From the NCBI RefSeq assembly GCF_001039355.2, contig NW_019775833.1, forward strand, positions 1 through 64,000: a DNA stretch of 64,000 nt. Direction: 5' to 3'. Source of the DNA: Lingula anatina (Eukaryota; Brachiopoda; Lingulata; Lingulida; Lingulidae). Positions 48,541 to 63,742 of the stretch are shown here, piece after piece. The notes beneath the pieces are model-generated. The model had not been told where the DNA came from. It searched no databases and saw only the letters and a program-made list of their open reading frames with translations. The stretch's first letter is position 1. The number at the start of each line of letters is the position of its first letter. Both the position numbers and the translations under genes were made by a program.

Positions 48541-50708
48541 ACTCCATGAAGATGGGCATATATCTAGGTCTGGGTGGATAAGCTAAGATTTGATTATTGT
48601 GAAATCAGAAAGCACAAGGAGACTCTGATAGAGCCTTAGCAGGAACTTGGCTGTTGGTAATATCCATTGCGCTGGTCATTACTATATATCAAACTTGAAG
48701 GTAGAAAGGATACATTGGTGATGCTTATATAGCTAAGGACCTAGGAAGAAGAATGTCTTGGGATATCACAAGAAAGATCAACAATATAGGCTGCATTGCA
48801 GGAGCTAATTGTGTTTCAAAACTGTCATATCTTGCTACTCATGCATTAAAATGATCAGTGGAATTGTTGTTTCCTGGTTATAACAAGGTCATTTAATTAA
48901 AGCTTGAGATAAGAGTTTTCCTTTGGAAAGGACCATAAAGTCACTGTGTCAGAATAAACTCCGAACTGAAATATGGTAGGGGTGATGTAATACCTACAAA
49001 CTACACTTGCTGCAATGCTTCTATCACCTTCTTACATTTTGATATTTGTGGGCATTGTGATACTGCCTTATAGATCTAAATATCAGCTCTTGGTATATTG
49101 GTGCAGATGTTTGAAGCCTCATAAAGACTGGTTACACTTTCAGTATGAGAAATTATGTTACCTTTTTTTTAGTCGGACATATTCAGTGAAAATTTTTGCT
49201 AATCTACAGGGTGACTGATTTTGTTTGGTGTTTGTTGCTTACTTTGATAGACTTAGGGCATAAGATAACTCTTTGATGGTCATATACTGGTTATGTTGGT
49301 ATTGGTTCCCAGTTCAGTCTCGAATTTAGTTGCTGTTAATGGCTTGAGTATTATATTTTATTATTATTTTCTAATACATCAGCCATTTTGTTATGTTGTA
49401 AATGTTGAAATGTGTGAACCAGCATGATTTGGTAATTAGAAAGGTATTAACAGTGCAGTGTAGACAGTGGGGTATAGATTTGATACTCGTATTAAGGGTC
49501 TGAGTGAGAAATATGCCAGGCAAATGGAGTGTCCAATTCACAGATTTTTCTGAATAATATGGAATTATCCAGGTGCAGAGCAATATGGCTTTGTAAATTT
49601 CAAAAATTTAATATATTTTAGTATTTCAGAGAATTAGCTTTGATATGTTACATCGATGAATCCCATGTTATTATATTTGAATTGCATTCATTGCTGTATA
49701 AACAAATGTTGCTATTAAAATTGTATATACAGTATTTTTGCACATAATTTGGCATTCCAAGCTATTTTGATAGGGATGCAAGTGCATTTCTCTCTTTGGA
49801 CCATTTAATAGCACACAGAGTTCTAAGGGGTTTGTATATTATTAATTGGTAGTTGTGGATAAATATTTATGTAGCTGCATTTGAAGTGAAACTAAGGGCT
49901 CATTCATCATTCAGGTTTCCAGTTTTCTATTTATTTATATTAAATAATTATGTTGTACTTTTTCCAAACTTACAACAGGAGTTATAGTGTTGCTGTGTAT
50001 AATAGATTTATGAATAAATGTAAATTATTTGACATAAATAAATTCAAGCTTCCAATTCTTCCATTTATTATTTTTTTCAATGATTTGAATTGTACAATAT
50101 GACCAACATTGTTAAAATGTTCTAAATATGTATATTGTAAAAAACTACAGACAGCAGAAACTGTCAGATTAATAGTTGGCAAATAATTAACACTGCAAAC
50201 TCTTGAGAGATGAGATCTATATTTTCTTGTAAGGCATTATTCAGGCCATCACTACTTACCAGTAGGCATTTATTGCCAATTAAAGCCTTGCAACTGGGAC
50301 ATTAACAGCTAAACCTTCCAAATGCCACTTACTTCCATGGGACTTCATTGCAAGTTTTTTGTTTTTTTTTTAATAAATACCAATATGCATCTTTTCACAA
50401 CCAGCTGCAGTTGCTTAAAGGCATGTCAAGCAGAGGAGGCTTTACGAGTTTCACGAGGAATATTACTTTCACAAAATGTACACAGTCTTAGGAAAAAAAT
50501 ACAGTTGTCATATTTACTGTTCTAAGTAATTTGCTTTCATTGGAAAAGTTTAAGAAAAAAATCTGAAATTTATTCTGCATTATTACCTATATAAAGTTGC
50601 CTTCTTGTTTACCTGATCTTTCTTTGAGAGGAGCATTACTTATGTTATTCAAATGACACTCCTGGATTAACCATTGAGCTAAATTTTAAGTTTTTAGAAA
50701 GTTTTATC
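48541..50708. other. ARID2 and HINT2 3' UTRs, tail-to-tail spacer
   Basis: No further gene. Candidate poly(A) signals for ARID2 on the + strand are AATAAA at 48953-48958 and about 50013-50018. For the HINT2-like gene on the minus strand there is an AATAAA at 50569-50574, about 135 bases beyond its stop. Which ARID2 signal is used cannot be told. Confidence 0.6.
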
Positions 50709-52243
<1,535 letters not shown>

Positions 52244-52581
52244 ATCCTCCAGATGGGGGTGGTGCAATATGGGTTAACCAAGATAAGACAAAACGTATTT
52301 CTTGCTTGCTTTCTTGAGCAACGAGCTGTAAAGGTTGCATTTTCGGAATGATTCAATAGAAAATTATTTTTCTTGAATGGATAGATAGAAATTACTCGTT
52401 TTTTGAATACATTTCACTTCCTTGTATTTTGTCTTGAATACAGAGGCCTCTAACGGGAGGAAATCATGACGCATTTTTCGTCAGTTGTTTGCGCAAGTCA
52501 TAAGACAAGGCAGCGTAAGGATGATGTCTTTGGAAACTAATTCACAGTTATTCCCATTCTAAGTGTGGAGAAAGTATAAGA
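52244..52581. promoter_or_regulatory. Divergent promoter region of HINT2 (-) and DENND5 (+)
   Basis: Only 338 bp separate the two start codons, so both 5' UTRs and any core promoter must lie here. A symmetrical TGACGCATTTTTCGTCA stretch carries two CRE-like half sites (about 52467-52483). No TATA box. Bidirectional activity is inferred. Confidence 0.6.
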
Positions 52582-55500
52582 ATGTCCTCAAGTCCAGCAG
52601 GAGGGAGTCGGTTCGCCGATTACTTCGTAATAGCGGGGTTGGACCTTGCCTCTGGACTAGAGCCCGATCAGCTGTCAGGTAGGGAATTCCCGTTCCAAGT
52701 TTTGAACACAATCAAAGACAGACACCCTAATCTTTGCGCTAGATCTACATGCAGTCGTGTGTAGACGTGTGTACAATACTTACAGGGAAGATGGTTATTT
52801 TTAGACAGAATTTGTAGGGCTATCCCTTAGTCTGAACATGGTTTTTCATCTGTATAACACTGAATGTGATTGATATACCAGTGCATGTATCAGTGTAAAG
52901 ATTTGTTCATTTTACTCTATCACGTTTTTGATGACATTAAGCACAGCCCAGATATTTCATAAGAGTTAGTAAAGGAGTAACAAGAAAGACTTGCTGTGAA
53001 ACTTGGTATATGGCAAATACTTTTTAATGCGTTTTATACAGCATATTACATTATTATGGACAGCGTTTTTCCTGAACTCTTCAACAATTGTCATTTAAAA
53101 TTTTGTTTCTTTGAGACATAAATTTACTTCCCAAAAATAAACAGAGTGGCCAGGCTTTATACCACTGAATAAGCGGGCAAATGCTATGTTTGAACCCTAG
53201 TCTATTTATTGACAAGGGCAACCTATCTTTATATATCAATAATAATGTCCTGTGGTTAAATCAATATGTAGGGTGGTATAACTAGCTAAGATAACAGTGA
53301 ATATCCATAGTTGAATATCATAGCAAGAGAGCATTATATTTATTTTCTGAATTTATCATTATTTACTGTTTGTTAGTGCTTACAGAATACTGGTAGTAGT
53401 GTACGTATTACGTGTCTGTTTGTTTACAGGTATTGTTTTGTTTTTTTAGCATGAATACAAATTTGGGTTAATGGGGACAGGTAATGAGTGGCAGATATAG
53501 ATCTACAGAGGTACTTAGTATAGCCTTTGTTAATGTATTATCTATATTTAGCATAGTTATTGATGGTTTTGGAAGGCATCCTGTTTTTATTCCAGGCGAT
53601 AATCTGCACTGCTTGCCACTAGATAGACCTTACAAGTCCAAGGTGTTAGCACATTTCCCAGAAAATGTTCCTTGGAATCCATTTGATAAAGATGCAGTGG
53701 GTATGGTAAGTATGAAACAATTTCAGGTCAGGTTTTGAGTTTTTTTTTAATGATTAGTCTGCTTATTTGGCAGCAAAATTTACTCATACCTGACACATAT
53801 GACATTTTCACAAATGAGAATCTTTCAGCAAATTATAAGACCAAAAAGGGTTTTCTGTCCTCATAACATGTGAATCAAATGGACATCCTTTTTTCTACAG
53901 GTTATATAATCACTTTAAAATGTTAAGCAAAGACCAAGAAAAAACAAAAAAAAAAACAGTGTTTAAAAATGTTGCTTCCTGTCAGTTAACATGTTATCTA
54001 TGATAACAGTGTGGAGCATGGTAAACTGATTGACAGCTGTGGTTTGGTTTGATATAAGTAGGTATTTTTAGTGACGTCCAAAGTCATGAGGGGAGGGGGG
54101 GGAGAGAACATGTTTACTTCCTTTTCTAACTTCTTTAGATTAAACAATGTGTTTGGTTATGTAGTACCATAGTCCTTAAATAATTTTTATTGTCTTCATT
54201 AAGTTGACAACACCCTCACTGTCATTCTCAGCCTGAGAGACAGGCATGCAGATATACAGTGGGCACATAGAATAATATACCATTGTGAATTAACATATAG
54301 TAAATGAATTTGTGATGGATATCGGGATGTTGTTCATGGACTGGCATGTTGATTAGTGTGAGATATTTAAAATTGACCAATGAATTTTCGTCATGTAATG
54401 TTTTAAACATGTTCATGGTATATTGTTCCATTGTATTGATTAGCAGAATTGCCCTGGCCTTCATAATGTAAACCAACCAGCTTTTGTAATACATACATGA
54501 TTGATGTTGCTTGAATTTGCACATACATATTCTGAAAAATACTTCACCAAAGAATTCAAAAATTATGTAAAAAATTACTTTATCCAGAAATAATAATGCA
54601 ATGTCATGATCTTAACAATAATGTTGACAATAAGAATGATGATTATCATTGAAAAAAATAATAATGACAATAACTTTGTTTGACCAGTTAAAGCCTTACA
54701 TATACTGTTATGTTTCAACTTACATGATATCCCACCCATGTTTTTGCTCCTAGGTATTATAGAGCAAAGTGAAAAATGATCTGCTAGTTAGGTATATAGT
54801 CATCTGACATATAGTTTCCAGTCTGTCACTTATTTTTCAACTCCTGCTGTTTTGAAACTTTAGCTGAATACACTTTCCTGGTTGAAACTTAATACACTTT
54901 TCGAAAGATTTGTTTACTATATACACTTTTTCGAAAGGTTTGTTTACTATATACACTTTTCGAAAGGTTTGTTTACTATTTTTATTTATGCTATTTCACT
55001 GAAAAAATGCCATAAAAATGTGTAGTTTGAGAAGGTAATTGTAAAATAAATCATACAAAGCTTGTTTCTTCTAAAGTTATTACTTGGCAAATCTGTAGTC
55101 CTATCTTTTGCTTATAGCAATTTAATTTATTGAAAAAAACTGTAATACTAATTCTTGATTTATTTATATAATGTTCTCTGCATATGAAAGATGTACACCA
55201 AATTATTTTACTGAAAGTTTTTGTGACTATAACTTACCACAGGAGGTATATGGTACCCAATTGTTTTAAACCTTAGGTGGTGAACAATTTGCATATGAGA
55301 ATGATCTCATGAATATTTTGGTGAATTAAAATAGGAGGAGAAACATAGCATGTCATAGATAGATAGATAGATAGTTAATGTGTTTAGTAGCATTTAAAAA
55401 AGTAATTTGAACATCAGCTGAACAAATTTATTGTCCTATATGTTTTAATTAAAAATGGTTTCTTAAAAGTTACATGAACTAGAATTGCAGAATTTATAAA

Positions 55501-58500
55501 ATTTATTATTTTCCCAATATTACCACAGTACATCTTGTGTACGTATTGTTGTTAAGTGTCTCTGTTTCTTGTCTTTTGAAATGTCTTTTGCCTGCAGTGT
55601 TTTTGTTTGAACATTGGTACAGCTGATATAAAAGTGCAAGCAGAGAAAAGCAGCTAGAGAAGTGTAGTGATAAACATAGGTCCAGAATAAAAACACAGCT
55701 GCAATCAGAAATCATTGTATTGTGTGAAGCATTTGTTTTCAATTATCAGTACCAAAGTTACATCCTGGAGTGCTTTATTTTAAGCACAGAATGCATTGCT
55801 TTGTTCAAGTGATTTCATCTGGTACTTCCTGATTCCCAGTTGCAGGATATTTTCTCAAAGAAAACATGTTAAAAAATATTTGTAAATGTTGCATAACAAG
55901 AATATGTAGAGGCAATTAACAAAAACTTATACTCCTATATTGTTTCTGAATATTCTCTCAGATGAGTTCATGTTCCAGTGCTTATATTTTTGGTGCAGTC
56001 TGATGTCAGTGGCTATTGCTCCATCACTGATAGCCAGACAGATTGTGGCAATGTAATTGGACATAGGCTCTAGTGGTGCTTGATGTTAGACATATCCATC
56101 TTTTTATTATTGGCCTCATTTAGTGCACCCTTTGGTCATTATAAACAACATAGGCCTTAATGTCTCTGCAAGATGCAAGGCGATGACGTTCATCATATTA
56201 TTCTCTTGGCAGACATAGTTTAGAGATTTATTTGAAAATTTTGAAAAGAACAGGAGTTCTCATAAGGATAATCAGATTCCCTTAGTAGTAACTTTTTTTT
56301 TTCAAAATATATGTTTTTAATCAGAGAAATGAAATTTAGTGCCAATGATGCAATTTAATGATAGTTATTTAGTACAAGTACTGAGACCTGTCACATAAAT
56401 ATTACATATATATGCACATGAGCATTGTTTGACATCAAAAATTTGAAGATGATTTAAGTATTCTTTTATACCTTAAGTTTTAACATATCACAATGTATAG
56501 ATATGACACCTCATGATACATAAAGGATATGAATAAACTTAGACATGTTTGCATGGATACCCTTACAGAGTATTTCTTTGACCCTGAGTATGGTCACCTG
56601 TCAAATCTCATACAGTGGTATTCATTGATATCCTTGCAGATTAGCCAGCTATAGTTATTGCTTTTGGTATATATTTATTGAATATTTGATATCAAGTTAG
56701 TTCCATGTCAGTAATTTCAGTTATTGCTATATCTTACTTTTCCTTGATGTGATTATCTATAGTAGTGGCTCCTATATAACCCACCCACCCATTGTCTTCC
56801 TGACATGGAACTTACTGGGAGTCCTTTTATATTTCATATTTATTGCTGTCTGCTTTTTATGCTTCTTTTTTAAAAGAATTTAAAAATGCAAGCAATATGT
56901 GTATTCTACTCTTCCGATGACATTTGATCAAGCAGAAGTTGTACAATTACAGCATTATTATTTTAAACCCACCAGAACTGAATATGTGTTGTTTCCTTTA
57001 CCAGCACAGGGCATTTATCTCAGATAATACATATGATCTGTTTTCCGGTGAATATTTCACTGCCAACAATAGGTTTGTTTTAGATGTTTCCTCTCCATTG
57101 AAAATGATTGTAATGGACTTTGGTCTGAGCCCCCTGCCCCCCTCCGTCCCCCTGAGTTTAAAATATACAAAGAAAGTAAATTATCAACAGCATTGACTTT
57201 ATGAATAGGCTTTGTTTGTTTTTGTCATGGTTGTGTTCAACTTATTTTTCATCTAAGTACATTTTGGCAGGTTGACTTGATTCTCATTGCTCATTAAATG
57301 AAAAATAATACCTGAAATTATGTACTTGGGAAGAAATATATTTTAGTACTGAAGATTATGAAAACCTTGCCAGTGAATATCTAGTTAATCATTGACACTA
57401 CCCAGTTTACATGCATATTGATTATACATTAGAATGCCACTGTGGCTAGGGCTCTCATGTATGGTCTCACTTGAACTATTGATTCCAAGCTTACTTAGTA
57501 GTATGATTCTAAAACATCTGTTGCTGGAATGGTATTTTTGGAGTCTTATGGCCCATAAACATGAAAACTCTTTCAGGTTTTGAGAATCAGAAAGCTTTTA
57601 AAGAGATATCATGGCAGTCATAAAATTTAAAACCTGTCAGTAGGTGTGAGATGTATTAATTGGTGGCCATTATCATTTACCATCTTAAAAGCAATGTATT
57701 TAAAAATATTTGAGAAATGGATATATATACAGCATTGACAGCTGATGACAACTGGGCTTTCCTTATTATCCCTTAATTTTAAGACTTGTCCATCCGCTCA
57801 TTAAGGGACGTTATTCGAGATTGATATGAAAATTATTTCTGGGATTTCAATAATTATCAGATTTTGATATTTTGCCTACAATTACCCAAATTTGATTTGC
57901 TATTTGCAGCTTTGTCTACCCAAAGGGCTGACATTTCGCACCCTGAAGCAGAAACGCCAGCCAAGCTTCCACACCTTTATCATCACCAGGGAAGATGGGT
58001 CACGAACATACGGGTCTGCATATCTTTTTTACGAAGAAGTAGTCAACCAACAAATATGTGCTGCCATGAAGACATTACATTCGATGCACTTGGCAGAGCT
58101 GAGCAACGACCAGTCAAGGACATTATATTCGCATTTGGGTTCAGTGTACGATCCCAGCACCCCTCGACCACAGCGCAAACAACATTTGCAAAATCCCGAC
58201 AACTTGTATGATATGGAGAAAGACCATTTGTTTGTCACCAAATGCATTTGTCTTCTGACTCCTCTCCCTTTTGTAGCTGCCTGCAAGAAGTATCTGACAT
58301 TACTCCACATGGCTATCGCTTCTAGAGAACCCCCAACATTGCCACTGGAGAGTTATGTGTATAATGTTCTGTATGAAGTGCCTCTGATGCCCCCAGGACG
58401 GAGCCTCAGATTTCATTGTTTAGACAGAGAAATTGTGTGCCAAAGACCAGGTAATGGGCTATCTACTGAAAAAAAAAGATATTATGATTATTAGAAGTGA

Positions 58501-60717
58501 AGGAGGGTGATACTCTATTCGTAGGGACGAAGAGAGAGAGAGAAAGAGAGAGAGAGAGATGCACTCTGTTGTGGAGTTCTATTATGAAATGTTGCTAACC
58601 AGAAATAAAGAGAATTTGTCTCAATTTGTATGCCATTTGCAGGTTCTATAAATACCATTCTATTCTTAATTCAGTCCTTAAAGCAACTGTTAATTGATTA
58701 GTTAATTATTTATTTATTTATTTATTTTAAGGTCCATTTAAGTATCAGTTTCTTGGATTCAAAGAGTGAAGAAGAGAGAAGAATGCTTAGACATGTGCTT
58801 CTGAACTTGCACATAATTTCCATTATCTTTAGATTAGCCTTTCAAACCCAATGTTATTGTCCAGTGACATTTGTCTAGTTCAACACCAAATAGAGAGCAA
58901 AAATAACCTTTTCCAGATAGCAACTGGGCACTTACAATTTGTTCTGTTACTGTAGACATTTGTAAAGTTTCTTTGAAGTGACACTGAGAGAAGTATATGT
59001 GGGTGTGCATGCGTGCTTCTGGATGATATGGTAGATTGTGTGTGGTATTTGCAAGTGTGGTGATTATATTTATAAAATTATATGTGATTGTAATTTCTAC
59101 TTCATTGTCAAGTTAGATAAACTTTTATTATGACAATTTTATGAATCTTTACACAGTTATAGAACTATAATTAAAACTAGAGATTTATTGTTAAAAAGTA
59201 CCAATTTACAAGAGGTGTTTTCTCACACTCATTAAGCAAAGGAATTCATCCTCGGTTTTTGAGCAGTATATATGTGCAGAAATAGAATATAGATTGAAAA
59301 TGTGTGTTGCACATATTCAGTTTACTAACCAGATACTTTTCTTTTGCATTTCAGGTATTAATGAACTGCCACTGTTTGACTTTCCTCTAAAGGAGATGTT
59401 TGAATTACTTGGTGTAGAAAATGTGCTCCTTGTTTTCACCAGTATTCTTGTGGAAAATCAGATTTTACTGTATTCAAATGGTAAGTAGTGAATCAGTCTG
59501 CTCGTTACCTTTTCTATGAAAAGTTAAACTGACACCTTTGAATAGAAATGAATGTTCGAAGATCCTGGAAAAAGAATTCACCATTGTATTTATGAAATTC
59601 TGGATAATATTTCAGCAGCACATTCTGATTCATTAATAGAAACTAAAATTAGATTTACCATTATGAATCACTTCAAACCAAAGAATCAAGGACTAGGTAT
59701 TGACAGGACTAGACATTCCCAGCAACCCATACCCTTCACACTAATTGTCAGCCTTATATTTCTTCTACCCATCATACACTCTATCACAAGTTCTATCTAC
59801 TGGTAATACTCTCTGTCACAAGTCCAGGTAATACTTATGAGGACTGGTTATGGAGGAAAGTTTCCAATAGATTCTGAAACTTAAGGTGACAAGCTGACAN
59901 GTGGTACAATATTCGGAGGCGGTATCGCCTCTCTGATCCTCTAGTTTATTTATTTATTCCTTTTTAAAGTCTATTTAAGTATCAGTTTCTTGGATTCAAA
60001 GAGTGAAGAAGAGAGAATAATGCTTAGACATGTGCTTCTGAACTTGCAGATAATTTCCATTATCTTTAGATTAGCCTTTCATACCCAGTGTTATTGTCCA
60101 TTGACATTTGTCTAGTTCAGCATCAAATAGAGAGCAAAAATGACCTTTTCCAGATAGCAACTGGGCACTTGCAATTTGTTCTATTACTGTAGACATTTGT
60201 AAAGTTTCTTTGAAGTGACACTGAGAGAAGTATATGTGGGTGTGCATGCGTGCTTCTGGATGATATGGTAGATTGTGTGTGGTATTTGCAAGTGTGGTGA
60301 TTATATTTATAAAATTATATGTGATTGTAATTTCTACTTCATTGTCAAGTTAGATAAACTTTTATTATGACAATTTTATGAATCTTTACACAGTTATAGA
60401 ACTATAATTAAAACTAGAGATTTATTGTTAAAAAGTACCAATTTACAAGAGGTGTTTTCTCACACTCATTAAGCAAAGGAATTCATCCTCAGTTTTTGAG
60501 CAGTATATATGTGCAGAAATAGAATATAGATTGAAAATGTGTGTTGCACATATTCAGTTTACTAACCAGATACTTTTCTTTTGCATTTCAGGTATTAATG
60601 AACTGCCACTGTTTGACTTTCCTCTAAAGGAGATGTTTGAATTACTTGGTGTAGAAAATGTGCTCCTTGTTTTCACCAGTATTCTTGTGGAAAATCAGAT
60701 TTTACTGTATTCAAATG
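52582..60717 (+). CDS. DENND5: DENND5 Rab guanine-nucleotide exchange factor, 5' part (incomplete)
   Basis: Exons 52582-52678, 53596-53705, 57910-58450 and exon 4 (59355-59480, again at 60592-60717). They join in frame to about 291 residues, then the gene runs past the window. The start [20 protein letters not shown] matches the DENND5A/B N-terminus, followed by [18 protein letters not shown], the uDENN segment [16 protein letters not shown] (89-104), [13 protein letters not shown]...PPGRSL and the start of the cDENN core [20 protein letters not shown]. Known family members (about 1,280 residues) continue with the rest of DENN, then RUN and PLAT domains, and activate or bind Rab GTPases (Rab39, Rab6) in membrane traffic. 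A or B cannot be assigned; invertebrates usually have one gene. The insert after residue 120 is less conserved. Confidence 0.94.
53706..57909 (+). other. DENND5 intron 2 (4.2 kb)
   Basis: No nested gene. It holds a three-copy ~30-bp tandem repeat (54892-54979) and a short (GATA)n (55355-55374). Open frames at 54228-54524 and 56924-57196 have no support. Confidence 0.7.
54892..54979. repeat. Three-copy ~30-bp tandem repeat
   Basis: The unit ATACACTTTTCGAAAGGTTT followed by GTTTACTAT occurs three times (54892, 54921, 54951) with one-base variation. Each unit carries TTCGAA. Confidence 0.9.
58451..59354 (+). other. DENND5 intron 3 with (AG)n and (TTTA)n
   Basis: Contains an interrupted (AG)n at 58530-58559 and a TTTA run at 58706-58728 that marks the left edge of the duplicated block described below. 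Confidence 0.8.
58711..59899 (+). repeat. DENND5 exon-4 block, copy A
   Basis: About 1.19 kb including exon 4 (59355-59480) and both flanking intron parts, repeated at about 59944-61134 with scattered substitutions. The 126-bp exon is identical in both copies. Confidence 0.9.
59900..59900. other. Single N: assembly junction 4
   Basis: Copy A ends at this N. After about 40 bp of unrelated sequence (GTGGTACAATATTCGGAGGC...) copy B begins. Confidence 0.85.
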
Positions 60718-61134
60718 GTAAGTAGTGAATCAGTCTGCTCGTTACCTTTTCTATGAAAAGTTAAACTGACACCTTTGAATAGAAATGAATGTTTGAAGAT
60801 CCTGGAAAAAGAATTCACCATTGTATTTATGAAATTCTGGATAATATTTCAGCAGCACATTCTGATCCATTAATAGAAACTAAAATTAGATTTACCATTA
60901 TGAATCACTTCAAACCAAAGAATCAAGGACTAGGTATGGACAGGACTAGACATTCCCAGCAACCCATACCCTTCACACTAATTGTCAGCCTTATATTTCT
61001 TCTACCCATCATACACTCTATCACAAGTTCCATCTACTGGTAGTACTCTGTCACAAATCCAGGTAATACTTACGAGGACTGGTTATGGAAGAAATTTTCC
61101 AATAGATCCTGAAACTTAAGGTGACAAGCTGACA
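59944..61134 (+). repeat. DENND5 exon-4 block, copy B
   Basis: Carries exon 4 again (60592-60717). At 126 bp (42 codons) with matching phase at each end, it would splice in frame after copy A. The first protein residues would simply repeat, which no known DENN domain does. Confidence 0.9.
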
Positions 61135-63675
61135 TTCTCAAAAGGAATTAGTATTTGAATGGTTGTTATTATTGACCGTGACTTTTCCTGGTAAAAGGAC
61201 AGTTAAGGGAAATGATTACTCAGTTACAATTCAAAGGGCTCTTGTTGTTAAAGGGCATCGGATATATTTCTTGCTCTTTAACACGTACACAAAGCCTCAC
61301 ACAGGATATTGTGTCTACAACAATCTTTTCAGTAATTGTTCATCATGACATTGTAACTGGAAAAGTGATCACTTTCCAGAGCACTTTTTCAGAGAAGAAA
61401 ATTGGCTGTTTTATCACAAAAGACCTGAATTCATGGAGCAAGAAAATTAAAAATTGATTCTCAGATATGTTACTCGTCCTCACATAAGCAAAGAATAGGA
61501 AGGAACAAAAAGAGTGATAATGAAAAATTATGACATAATCTCAGTGATAAATAGGGATGAATTTTTATGTAAATACCATAGGTTGATGAATCTTGGAAAA
61601 AAGGATTTGAATTGGTGAAATAACAGGATAATTGTGTATGCTTCGTGCTTTTGTCCTTAGATAACGTTATTCAGCAGCATTGATTGAAGGCTGTTTTCTT
61701 GCCCGTACATTGATTTTTTATGCTGCTCTTTCTATCCGGGGTAGTGCATTCTCTGTTTAAGCGCAGATCGCTCGTGGCCTCTTTACTTTCCACACCGATT
61801 ACGCTCAGGAAATTTCAATAGCCATACTAAGATGACTTTGATTCTAGTTTAGTGGCTGTGCCAACAACACTGGAGACAGTTTTCCGTGGGTTATTGTATA
61901 GAGAAGAGAAATTCATAGAATAATTTCAGACACGCTGGCACCATGCCTCCTCCCTGAACCCTGTTTTCTTGGTGCATTCTATTCTTCTTCACACTAAGCT
62001 GAACAGCGATGCTATGATTTCCAGAATGTTTGTCGTTATGTCCACTTTACAAACATCATTTCTCTTTTTCCATTGCTTGATCAAATTCTCCCAGATGATG
62101 ACTTGTCATAGATAGTACTAATATCCCCATAAATGACCATTTCTGCCATTGTCTGTGTGTTTTTTCTCTGCAAGCTGGGGTTATTCCAGTTCACTTCATC
62201 GGACATCAGGTCAATCATCAAAGAAGGGAGACTTAATGGGTGGGAGTTGTGATTTTTTTCTAAGTGGACCCCAGAAAAAATTATGAATTTACTTTTTGAA
62301 AAAATTATTGGTAGAGCTCTTTTCGCGTGAAAAGATGTATGAAAAAAAAACATAAAAAGCAGCAGTTATTGTTCACAATTAAACATGTTGCTTTTAAGTC
62401 CTTTTAAAGCAGAACTGGAGAAGTTCTTAGGACATATCTGCTGGGGCAGAGAAGTCCTGTGGGGCACCACACCTAAACTGCCTTTACTACTTGCTACTGC
62501 AAATTGTATGAAGTTGGTATATATATCATGCTGTATGGCACTTCTTCAACATGGGAACATATGTTCTGTCACTTTGGTTGTTGTGAGGCTTTCCACAAAA
62601 GTATAGCAGAAAGGGGTTGAAATGTTAATAGTAGTAGGTTGCTATATATATATGAGTGCATTATCTGTGGTATTAATGCATATATGCACTTTCTATACTG
62701 GGATTCAAGGTCACCACCCTGGATATTTCCATAATTTGATTTTCTTTATTTTTGTTTTACATCTGAGTCCTGGGCCAAGCTCAGTGTTTCCCAGACAGAC
62801 AATAATTCTCTTGAGTATCTTTAACAGTGTACTAATATAGAAGAACAGCAGGGCTCCCTCAGACTGGAGGAAATAATTTTCGATCATCCAGAACTGCTTA
62901 GGCGGCTAGGCCTAAGGTGTTCTTGGATAAACTGAAACAGATATACCTTTGTTTCTTTCTCAGGCTTTTGTTGTCTCAGCTTACAAATGCTGCAACATCA
63001 ATTCATTTTTTATCTTAGGACTATCAGTAATGCTTCAGGTTTTATGGTTGCACATTCATGCATTTTTTTAAAACACAAAGTGGTTGTTAAATTGCTTCTG
63101 CTACATACTGATTACAAATAAGATACCATGCATGAAATTGTTGCTTTAATGCTTTCAGTAACATTGGATATGGGAAGACACATTGTAATTATGGTTCTAT
63201 GGTTGTATTTTTGCTGTTGATGGAATTTTAGAAATGAAGGAAAAGAATACAAATCAAAAGTTGATCTGTGGTAATAGATTTTAATATCTGAATAGAGTTG
63301 ATACAAAGACATGGAAATTGAATCCACTGTTTAAAAAAAAATGGTCAAAATGCAAATGTTGAGCAGTAATTCTTGCTGGACAATGAAAAAATATGATGAA
63401 AAAAATAATTTAAACCTTATGTATTTGCCACAATTTAAACCTTATGTATTTGTTTTAAATATATGAATTTGAATATGTTATATGGGAAGATATTTGTTTC
63501 CTATTTCACTAGCTTTTTTCCTTATGTTGAAGTAGTTTGCTGGGTTGTTTAAGTTGTTGATTTATGGTATTATGGTCCAATAAAAAACTCATTAAATACG
63601 TTTGCAATAAATCATTTATTATGTTAACTGTCTATAATGCTGGGTTGTTGGTAATTTTCAAATAAATTTTATGCA

Positions 63676-63742
<67 letters not shown>

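Noticed and set aside
57864-58211. 115-codon frame in DENND5 exon 3
   Set aside because: Out of frame with the DENN-domain translation; no domain similarity.
59355-60717. Mutually exclusive exons in DENND5
   Set aside because: The two exons are identical and the introns nearly so, with an isolated N between the blocks; nothing suggests functional divergence.
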